Below are positions 55,379 through 64,000 of a stretch of 64,000 bases of DNA, one piece after another (positions within the stretch are counted from its first letter, which is position 1; each line of letters begins with the position of its first letter). Source of the stretch: Ochrobactrum vermis (lineage in GTDB: Bacteria; Pseudomonadota; Alphaproteobacteria; Rhizobiales; Rhizobiaceae). The stretch spans positions 2,166,001 through 2,230,000 of the forward strand of contig NZ_PCOC01000001.1 of the NCBI RefSeq assembly GCF_002975205.1, in the 5' to 3' direction. Both the position numbers and the translations under genes were made by a program. The notes below the pieces were generated by a model. The model worked only from the letters and a program-made list of their open reading frames with translations, was not told the DNA's origin and made no database searches.

Positions 55379-55953
55379 GCAGCCCCCTCGGTCACTGACG
55401 TTTTTTTACGGAGGAATGCCATTGGGTCCCAATCCGTATTGAGTGCTGCGCGACTTCTCACGGATATTCGGAAATGTTGGCGCAGATCATCCGCGATCTC
55501 CAGCGCATCCAGGCCGAGCTGAGCATACCCCCTCTGGCGCGGCTCAAAGAATTCCTCGTAGTCAGGCGGAAATGCATGTTCGCTTGAAGCCGAAATATGT
55601 CTGTCGGTGCTTCTTGCCTTGTTTGGCAAGGCAAGAATTCGATGCATCAGAGGCTCCGGCATACTCCGCCAGTCAATGTCCTCGGGAAAATCAAGCGGAT
55701 CGGGCGTGGAAACTTGCGCTTCGCAATACTCTTCTCCGCTCTCAGCGCGTCTCGCTGGACGTCCGCAGGCCGTTCCGTCATCATAAACCACGTCGATGCA
55801 CTTATCGGCATACTCTTCTAATATGCAGATCAACCGAATGGCGGCATAGGAGCCGTCTCGGCGACGAGCAAGCCAGGACGTCCAAACCTCTTTGGAAATC
55901 GTGATCGCGCTTCCGACGACAACGCCAGCCAATCCTATGAGAGCTTCAATCAT
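55375..55953 (-). CDS. Membrane-anchored small protein of the modification operon
   Basis: 192 residues with an N-terminal hydrophobic helix (about 2-20, IEALIGLAGVVVGSAITIS) and a soluble cytoplasmic or periplasmic part without a recognised domain. ATGA overlaps on both sides tie it to the operon. Function unknown. Confidence 0.5.
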   Translation of the reverse strand: MIEALIGLAGVVVGSAITISKEVWTSWLARRRDGSYAAIRLICILEEYADKCIDVVYDDGTACGRPARRAESGEEYCEAQVSTPDPLDFPEDIDWRSMPEPLMHRILALPNKARSTDRHISASSEHAFPPDYEEFFEPRQRGYAQLGLDALEIADDLRQHFRISVRSRAALNTDWDPMAFLRKKTSVTEGAA

Positions 55954-58703
55954 GCCGCCCCCTGCGTTTTGGTCATCTTCGTATAAAGCTCGAAGAGCTT
56001 TTCGAGGCGTTCGGTGTCATTGCGGAAACGGCGACCGATATAAATGCGCTCCAAAACCTCATCATTGTTATCATGCGCCGCACGCAAGTCGGCGGGCATT
56101 TTTTCAGGGTCATAGAGATCGGCGATGGTTGCCGGGAAATGTCCCTCGCGCGCGAGTAGGATGTCTTCCGCGCAGCGAGTCAGGTCGGCCTTGTTCTTTT
56201 CGGTCAGATTGGGAACGGGAAAGGTATTCCAGCCAAGCGTGTTGGAATAGGAGAAATCTGTTCGCATTCGGGAGCAAACAATCCCTATCCAAACCCAGTG
56301 CAGTTTTGATCCAATGATAGCCAAATTAAAAAGAGGCGCATCGTACAACGCAAAGGCTTTTTCTTGAATGATACTTTCTGAAGGGAGTAGTCCGACTGGC
56401 AAATAAGGTCGGTTTTCGGAGCTGACGCGCGGGACGACCATAACATAGCGCGCAGCAGTTACCTGTTCGCGAAATTGATAAGGGGTGTTCGCAAGTTTCT
56501 GGGCCGCAATGTCCTTCTTCGCCGCTCTGCGAGCAGCTTCAACTTTCAAGACTCTCTCTGCAATCGATTTAAAGCTCATGGCGTCTGAAAGTTCGCTTTC
56601 TTTAATCCATAAGCAAACTCTTGGTGATGCCGATATGAACTCCTTCGATCCGTATAGAGGACGAAGATATTTTGCAGTACCCGGCTCGTCATTAATCATA
56701 GCACGGCCTTCATCACGACTAAAAATCAGAGGCGCTCCGTAGTACGGATGGTTTCCGAACTGCATTGGTGTCAGCCCACCTATCGGACGACTTCGTGATT
56801 TAACTTCAATGTTTGCGGCGGGGACCAAGTACGCGTTAATGTTTTCAACGTCTTTACGTATTGTTTCTCCGTTAGGATCGAGGAAATATAGGCTTCGTTG
56901 CTTCCCGATATTTCGTCCAATACCAACAATGGCGACGGTTACACCAGCATTATGACTGGCAAGATTTGCCCACTTAAAAGAAGTATGGGCAAAGGAAATC
57001 TCATTTCCTGTCGAAAAAATATGAGGCCAAAGGATCGAGACTTGCTGCCCTTGGCATATTGAATTTGTTGACACAAGAGCGGCAGACGTTGGCGTATGAA
57101 CTCCAAAATCTGCGGCTTTCATGAACCAACCCGCAACATAGTCCAGTGACTTCCAGCTTTTTATTCTCCCCTCGAAAATGCTGCCTAGGTCGTCCTTTTG
57201 TTCTTGTGATTGCCATTTCGAACCTAGATATGGCGGATTTCCGCAGATGTAGGTTTCACCTCCTTCGTTCTCGAAGTCGATTTCCGCTTGATCAACGGGT
57301 GACATAAACAAGTCATCTGCGTGGTGCTTAACGCCCGTCCCTGTGGGCGGGCAGATACTAAGCCAGTCGAGCCGCAAGGCGTTGCCGCAAGTAATCCAAT
57401 TCATGGCGTCGAGGGGCAGAAACTCGGCAAGTGCCTCCTTCTGACCACGATAAAGTACATCGCATTGATACTCGGCGATAATCAGGGCGAGGCGTGCAAT
57501 CTCGGCTGGAAAGTCGCGCAACTCGATCCCGCGAAAGTTCGTCAGCGGGATTTCAGTGCGGCGGTCGGCTTCGCCGCGCCGCTTATTGATCTCGGCTTCG
57601 ATAGCACGCATTTCCTTGTAAGCGATGACAAGGAAATTGCCGGAGCCGCAGGCGGGATCAAACACGCGAATGCGCGCCATGCGATTGCGGAGGTTTAGAA
57701 GTTTGCGGGCGTTTTCCCCGGCCTCTTCAAGCTGCTCCCGCAGATTATCCAAAAACAGAGGATTGAGAACCTTCAAGATATTCGGCACGCTGGTGTAATG
57801 CATGCCGAGCGCGCCGCGCTCCTCATCATCGGCCACAGCCTGGATCATCGACCCGAAAATATCGGGGTTGATCTTTTTCCAATCGAGCTTCCCGACATGC
57901 AGCAGATAGGAGCGGGCGATCTTGGAAAAGCGCGGAACCTCGGTGCTGCCGGAGAATAGGCCGCCGTTCACATAGGGGAAGTCGTTTGCCCATCGTGCGA
58001 TGCTGGTGCTCGCGCGATCTTCCCGTTTGGTGTTCATCGCGCGAAAAATCTCGCTGATCACCTCATGGGTATTCGAGCTGTCCTTGTCGCTCATCTTTTC
58101 GATGGTCGCGGTGAACAGATCATCCTTCAGGAAGATATCCGTGTCCTCGGCAAAAAAGCTGAAGATCAGGCGGGCCATGAAATGGTTCATGTCGTGGCGG
58201 CGGGCAGCGGAACTCCATTCCGGATTGTCTTTCAAAAGCTCGATATAGAGCCGGTTCAGCCGCCCTGTCGCCTTGATGTCGAAGGCGCTTTCACGGATTT
58301 GCTTGACGGTGGAAATGCCCGCAAGCGGCAGGAACACACCGAAATGATCCGGGAAATCCGGGTAGTTGCAAACGACGACTTCGCCTGTGTTCAGGTCTTC
58401 CGCCTGGAACTCCTTGCCATCCGTGGCGAGCACGAATTTCGCCTTGGCGCGTGTCGTCGCCGGGCTGGCCTTGAGCTTGCCGAGCGTTTCAGTCACCGCC
58501 CCCTCGGGCGCAACCGCGATGTGGATATTGCTGGTCTGGAGAACACCGCCCAGATCGGACTTGTTGGTCTCACCACTGCGGAGACGCCGAAGCGTGGTCT
58601 CCTTCGCCCCGAACGCCTGAAGGAACGCGAACGGAAATTCGTCTGCGTCAAACGGCAGTTCGGCGAGAGCCGATATGGCTTCTTCGATCTCTACGGCGTT
58701 CAT
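55950..58703 (-). CDS. MmeI-like class I DNA methyltransferase
   Basis: 917 residues. SAM motif DPACGSGNF (349-357) and catalytic NPPY (489-492) mark a gamma-class N6-adenine methylase. The arrangement with a helical spacer (about 170-340) and a C-terminal target-recognition part (about 600-850) resembles type IIL (MmeI) enzymes. The N-terminal region, where MmeI has its DxExK nuclease site, shows no such motif, so this protein probably modifies but does not cut. It would mark self DNA for the cassette. Confidence 0.85.
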   Translation of the reverse strand: MNAVEIEEAISALAELPFDADEFPFAFLQAFGAKETTLRRLRSGETNKSDLGGVLQTSNIHIAVAPEGAVTETLGKLKASPATTRAKAKFVLATDGKEFQAEDLNTGEVVVCNYPDFPDHFGVFLPLAGISTVKQIRESAFDIKATGRLNRLYIELLKDNPEWSSAARRHDMNHFMARLIFSFFAEDTDIFLKDDLFTATIEKMSDKDSSNTHEVISEIFRAMNTKREDRASTSIARWANDFPYVNGGLFSGSTEVPRFSKIARSYLLHVGKLDWKKINPDIFGSMIQAVADDEERGALGMHYTSVPNILKVLNPLFLDNLREQLEEAGENARKLLNLRNRMARIRVFDPACGSGNFLVIAYKEMRAIEAEINKRRGEADRRTEIPLTNFRGIELRDFPAEIARLALIIAEYQCDVLYRGQKEALAEFLPLDAMNWITCGNALRLDWLSICPPTGTGVKHHADDLFMSPVDQAEIDFENEGGETYICGNPPYLGSKWQSQEQKDDLGSIFEGRIKSWKSLDYVAGWFMKAADFGVHTPTSAALVSTNSICQGQQVSILWPHIFSTGNEISFAHTSFKWANLASHNAGVTVAIVGIGRNIGKQRSLYFLDPNGETIRKDVENINAYLVPAANIEVKSRSRPIGGLTPMQFGNHPYYGAPLIFSRDEGRAMINDEPGTAKYLRPLYGSKEFISASPRVCLWIKESELSDAMSFKSIAERVLKVEAARRAAKKDIAAQKLANTPYQFREQVTAARYVMVVPRVSSENRPYLPVGLLPSESIIQEKAFALYDAPLFNLAIIGSKLHWVWIGIVCSRMRTDFSYSNTLGWNTFPVPNLTEKNKADLTRCAEDILLAREGHFPATIADLYDPEKMPADLRAAHDNNDEVLERIYIGRRFRNDTERLEKLFELYTKMTKTQGAA

Positions 58704-58906
58704 TCTTCACCCATTGGCGCGACGGGCGCTTCGCCGATGGTTTCGGCCTGGCCAGCGCGCTGCATTTTCTTTGCCGCAATGTATTCCCGCATGAATTCCC
58801 GGATGACCTGCGCGGCAGGGCGATCCTGCTCGCGGCACATCTTCAGGAATTCATCGCGAAGCTCCCGCTCGACACGGATTCGTATTCCGGCATCTTTTTC
58901 CTTCAT
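58700..58906 (-). CDS. Ribbon-helix-helix protein, first gene of the modification operon
   Basis: ATG 58906 (MKEKDAGIRIRVERELRDEF) gives 68 residues. The RHH fold is visible: a beta strand (IRIRVE), two helices with REQDRPAAQVIREFMREYI and a flexible tail. RHH proteins bind operators as dimers, so it probably autoregulates the operon. It overlaps the methyltransferase gene by 4 bases. Confidence 0.7.
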   Translation of the reverse strand: MKEKDAGIRIRVERELRDEFLKMCREQDRPAAQVIREFMREYIAAKKMQRAGQAETIGEAPVAPMGEE

Positions 58907-58955
58907 GAGTCGGAGTGTAGCCCTTGGATACACATCAGGCCAAGATGGGTAGGCG

Positions 58956-58984
58956 CATAAAGGCGAAGTTATCCGCAATTCCAA
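58956..58984 (-). promoter_or_regulatory. Possible promoter of the modification operon
   Basis: On the minus strand TTGGAA and TTTATG are 17 bases apart, about 50 bases upstream of the RHH start. This lies between the operon and the IS21 left end. The match is imperfect. Confidence 0.3.
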
Positions 58985-59093
58985 CCATGGGGCGTGGCAA
59001 CTTGGATGGTATCCGCCGTATTGTTGGTTTGCACGCGGAACTGAGCCAGTTTTTCCACCGAGAAGTGAGCCACCTCTAAGTATGGTTTTCTGA

Positions 59094-59888
59094 TCAGGGT
59101 TTAGTCAAGGGATTGGCGTTTTGTCCTCTCTTCTGTGCTGCGGCTGCCGAGCTGGCCTTGAAGCGGAAGCTGTCGTTCCCTGTTTCCAGGATATGGCAGC
59201 GATGGGTCAAACGATCGAGCAATGCGGTTGTCATCTTGGCGTCGCCGAAGACGGTTGCCCATTCGCTGAAGCTGAGGTTGGTGGTAATCACAACGCTCGT
59301 CCGTTCATAGAGCTTGCTCAGAAGGTGGAAGAGCAGTGCTCCCCCTGAGGCGCTGAACGGCAGGTATCCCAACTCGTCGAGGATGAGCAGATCAAGGCGG
59401 ACCAAGGTCTCTGCGATCTGCCCCGCCTTGCCTTTAGCCTTCTCCTGCTCAAGCGCGTTGACCAATTCGATGGTCGAGAAGAATCGGACCTTTCGACGGT
59501 GATGCTCGATCGCCTGGATGCCGAGGGCGGTGGCGACATGTGTTTTTCCTGTGCCCGGTCCGCCGACAAGCACGATATTCTGCGCGCCGTCGATGAACTC
59601 GCATCTATGCAATTGGCGCACCGTCGCTTCGTTGATTTCGCTGGCGGCGAAGTCGTATCCGGAGAGGTCCTTGTAGGCTGGAAAGCGGGCAGCCTTCATG
59701 TGATAGGCGATGGACCGGACCTCGCGCTCGGCCATCTCGGCTTTCAGCAACTGGGACAGGATCGGCACGGCTGCATCAAAGGCTGGAGCACCTTGCTCGA
59801 TCAGGTCACTGACGGCTTGGGACATGCCATACATCTTCAGGCTTCGCAGCATGATGACGACGGCGGCACTGGCTGGATCATGACGCAT
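59094..59888 (-). CDS. istB: IS21 helper ATPase IstB
   Basis: ATG 59888 has GGAGG 6 bases upstream and overlaps istA by 11 bases. The 264-residue AAA+ ATPase has Walker [10 protein letters not shown] and Walker [10 protein letters not shown]. IstB selects the target DNA and activates IstA. Confidence 0.93.
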   Translation of the reverse strand: MRHDPASAAVVIMLRSLKMYGMSQAVSDLIEQGAPAFDAAVPILSQLLKAEMAEREVRSIAYHMKAARFPAYKDLSGYDFAASEINEATVRQLHRCEFIDGAQNIVLVGGPGTGKTHVATALGIQAIEHHRRKVRFFSTIELVNALEQEKAKGKAGQIAETLVRLDLLILDELGYLPFSASGGALLFHLLSKLYERTSVVITTNLSFSEWATVFGDAKMTTALLDRLTHRCHILETGNDSFRFKASSAAAAQKRGQNANPLTKP

Positions 59889-61410
59889 GGCGACCTCCAA
59901 CGATCCGGACACGCAGGCCATCATAGCGTTCGACATTGGCCTTGGGTTCGCGCAGCAAAGTCAGTGCCTGTGGCGTATCGACGTCGGGACCGTCAGTCGT
60001 CTTATCGTCGATCAGCATATGCAGCAGGTTTAGCACATGCATTTTGGTTGCCACGCCTTGATCCAAAGCCAATTCCACAGCACTGATGACGGCCTGTTCG
60101 TTGTGATGAAGGACGAGGGCAAGGATATCGGCCATCTCACGATCACCACCAGGGCGGCGCAGCATCTGCTCCTGCAGCTGTCGAAAGGCCAGCGGCAATT
60201 CCAGGAAGGGTGCGCCATTGCGCAGTGCTCCAGGCTTGCGCTGGATGACCGCAAGGTAATGGCGCCAGTCGTAAATCGTCCTCGGCGGTTTGTCGTGGCT
60301 GCGTTCTATGATCCGCGGATGTTCGCAAAGGATATTGCCCTCGGCCGCAACGACCAGTCGCTCGGGATAAATCCTCAGGCTGACGGGCCGGTTCGCAAAA
60401 GACGCAGGCACGCTGTAACGATTGCGCTCGAAGGTGATCAGGCATGTCGGCGAGACGCGCTTGCTCTGCTCGACGAAGCCGTCAAACATGGCGGGGAGCG
60501 CCATCAATGCTGCCCGCTCATCAGCCCAAACATCCGCGATCGAGCCGGACAAGGTGCCATGCGCTGTCTCCCGCCACAGGTCCTGGCAATGCTGTTCCAG
60601 CCAGATATTCAATGCCCCCAAATCTGGAAAGTCGGGCATCTGTTGCCACAGCCGCGGTCGGGCATCCTGGACGTTCTTCTCGACCTGCCCCTTCTCCCAG
60701 CCCGCGGCGGGATTGCAGAACTCTGGCGCAAAGACGTAATGGTTCGTCATCGCAAGGAAACGGATGTTGACCTGTCGCTCCTTGCCGCGGCCCACACGAT
60801 CGACCGCTGTCTTCATGTTATCGTAGATGCCACGACCAGGCACGCCGCCAAACACGCGGAAGCCGTGCCAATGGGCGTCAAACAGCATCTCATGCGTCTG
60901 CAACAGGTAGGCCCTGACAAAAAACGCGCGACTGTGCGATAGCTTGATATGCGCGACCTGAAGCTTCGTGCGCTCGCCGCCTATCACGGCATAGTCCTCA
61001 CTCCAATCGAACTGGAATGCTTCGCCTGGTCGGAAAGACAGCGGAACGAATATGCCGCGGCCCGTCGTCTGCTGCTCACGTTGCCGATCAGCCCGCCAAT
61101 CACGAGCGAATGCGGCGACCCGACCATAGGAGCCGGTAAAGCCGAGAACCACCAGATCGGAATGAAGCTGCTTCAGTGTTCGGCGCTGCTTGCGCGACTT
61201 TCCGGTCTCGGTCTTCAGCCAGGCCGCGAGTTTGTCGGCAAAAGGATCAAGCTTGCTCGGTCGTTCCGGTACCGTGAACGTCGGCTCTATCGTACCCGCG
61301 CTCAAATACTTCGCGATCGTGTTGCGCGACAGACCGGTGCGCCGGCTGATCTCGCGGATCGACTGCTTCTCTCGCAGCGCCATGCGCCGGATGATGTTTA
61401 AAAGTCCCAT
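59878..61410 (-). CDS. istA: IS21 transposase IstA
   Basis: ATG 61410 gives 510 residues. The N-terminal HTH is [27 protein letters not shown] residues lie in [18 protein letters not shown] and [10 protein letters not shown]. The C-terminal domain is complete. The frame looks intact, so the element may be active. Confidence 0.93.
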   Translation of the reverse strand: MGLLNIIRRMALREKQSIREISRRTGLSRNTIAKYLSAGTIEPTFTVPERPSKLDPFADKLAAWLKTETGKSRKQRRTLKQLHSDLVVLGFTGSYGRVAAFARDWRADRQREQQTTGRGIFVPLSFRPGEAFQFDWSEDYAVIGGERTKLQVAHIKLSHSRAFFVRAYLLQTHEMLFDAHWHGFRVFGGVPGRGIYDNMKTAVDRVGRGKERQVNIRFLAMTNHYVFAPEFCNPAAGWEKGQVEKNVQDARPRLWQQMPDFPDLGALNIWLEQHCQDLWRETAHGTLSGSIADVWADERAALMALPAMFDGFVEQSKRVSPTCLITFERNRYSVPASFANRPVSLRIYPERLVVAAEGNILCEHPRIIERSHDKPPRTIYDWRHYLAVIQRKPGALRNGAPFLELPLAFRQLQEQMLRRPGGDREMADILALVLHHNEQAVISAVELALDQGVATKMHVLNLLHMLIDDKTTDGPDVDTPQALTLLREPKANVERYDGLRVRIVGGRHAS

Positions 61411-61546
61411 GTGGATCACTCCGCTGCCCCCGTCGCTCACCGCGTTGGGGGGAAGGTTCACATGGCTCAGTTCTCAATGGAAATTATCTGCCTAACTGGC
61501 TCAGTTCTGCGTGGAAACCAACATTCCGGCGCCCAGAAACAAAAAA

Positions 61547-61564
61547 AGCCCCTGGGTAGGGGCT
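61547..61564. terminator. Terminator downstream of tRNA-fMet
   Basis: AGCCCCT pairs with AGGGGCT around GGGT, with an A-run on one side and CTTT on the other. It would end rRNA-operon transcription on the minus strand. Confidence 0.7.
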
Positions 61565-61583
61565 CTTTGGGATCGCAGGGATC

Positions 61584-61662
<79 letters not shown>

Positions 61663-61771
61663 TTATGGGTGTTATATTGTAACCGGTTTTGGTATTTTTT
61701 TGCGTATATCGCTTAAATGATCTGTTTTGTATGGGATTTGAGAAGATGTTTTGATTTGTGTGCTTAGCAGA

Positions 61772-61887
61772 CCTGGCAGCGACCTACTCTCCCGTGTCTT
61801 AAGACAAAGTACCATTGGCGCTGGAGCGTTTCACGGCCGAGTTCGGAATGGGATCGGGTGCAGCCGCTCCGCCATAACCACCAGGTC
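61772..61887 (-). rRNA. rrf: 5S ribosomal RNA
   Basis: The minus strand begins GACCTGGTGGTTATGGCGGAG and closes GTAGGTCGCTGCCAGGTC. The terminal helix and the CGAACTC loop match alphaproteobacterial 5S RNA. Confidence 0.95.
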
Positions 61888-62111
61888 GGCGAAGAACACA
61901 AATATGAGAAGCTGGTTGTCTTTCGTGCTGATTGTAATGATATCAGTTTAAGGGCCTCGAAGCGTAAGCTTCGCAAGGCCGACTGGCCGTCGCCGATGTT
62001 TCGGCGTGCCGTCCGCAGGCTAGCCTGACGAAGTCAGGCGCTCAGCCGTAAGGACATAGTCTTAACTGATATCTATCGAACGTTGTTCGATGGATATTGT
62101 AAATGGGAGTG
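61888..62111 (-). other. 23S-5S spacer
   Basis: About 220 bases without a gene. GATATCAGTTTAAG near 61937 and CTTAACTGATATC near 62061 are inverted copies that could form an RNase III-type processing stem in the precursor. Confidence 0.6.

Positions 62112-64000
<1,889 letters not shown>

Larger units (their letters stand above)
59022..61523 (-). mobile_element. IS21 family insertion sequence, apparently complete
   Basis: Imperfect inverted ends TGTTGGTTT-s-CACGC-r-GAACTGAGCCAGTT lie at 59022 and, inverted, at 61523. Inner copies of GAACTGAGCC occur nearby, as in IS21 multiple-repeat ends. It carries istA and istB. No clear target duplication is visible. Confidence 0.8.

Overview
The window looks like a chromosome segment of an alphaproteobacterium in the Brucella/Ochrobactrum group. 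The beta-class glutathione S-transferase closely resembles, from memory, the Ochrobactrum anthropi enzyme. The rRNA and tRNA sequences and the gene families also fit Brucellaceae. No database search was run, so every family name rests on motif recognition.

Layout. (1) 1-2381 is core chromosome: the end of an aspartic protease gene, slyX, a GNAT acetyltransferase, msrA, a small membrane protein and tRNA-Ser(GGA). (2) 2383-14509 is a decayed prophage-like island at the tRNA-Ser 3' end. It holds an array of structured repeats, a tRNA-like element, an IS630 insertion, small phage-type genes, a lysis (spanin) pair, terminase small subunit and HNH remnants, two tRNA genes, a Cys-rich copper-storage-type protein and an integrase stump. 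About ten of its genes carry a clear lesion. (3) 14593-39300 is core again: gst, an L,D-transpeptidase-like protein, a diguanylate cyclase, lhgO, a DnaQ-type exonuclease, a GntR-linked operon (amidase, five-gene peptide-type ABC transporter, SDR, aldehyde dehydrogenase), a LysR-divergent operon (ankyrin, deaminase, CynX-type MFS), a second MFS pump, tRNA-Gly(GCC), a polysaccharide deacetylase, an aldo/keto reductase and a LysR regulator.

(4) 39416-61601 is a composite island at the 3' end of tRNA-fMet. Three copies of the tRNA 3'-end sequence (39416, 43484, 61585) divide it in two. The first part has a wrecked serine recombinase, a HipB/XRE-like regulator with a palindromic operator, a TAT-type hypothetical protein and a nucleotidyltransferase-HEPN protein that has lost its catalytic loop. 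The second part is a dense defence island. It carries a short prokaryotic Argonaute with a SIR2-(RecG-like ATPase)-APAZ partner and a DUF262/DUF1524 (GmrSD-type) nuclease. It also carries a tightly overlapping operon of RHH regulator, MmeI-like DNA methyltransferase, membrane-anchored protein, Abi_C-like protein, SF2 helicase, GIY-YIG nuclease and SIR2-domain protein. An IS21 element lies between this operon and the tRNA.

(5) 61586-64000 is the tail of an rRNA operon on the minus strand: tRNA-fMet, 5S and the 3' part of 23S.

The best candidate for an undescribed system is the seven-gene operon at 50367-58906: a modification/helicase/nuclease cassette whose last gene is an NAD-type SIR2 effector. 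Next is the enlarged SIR2-APAZ partner of the short Argonaute at 44082-48126.
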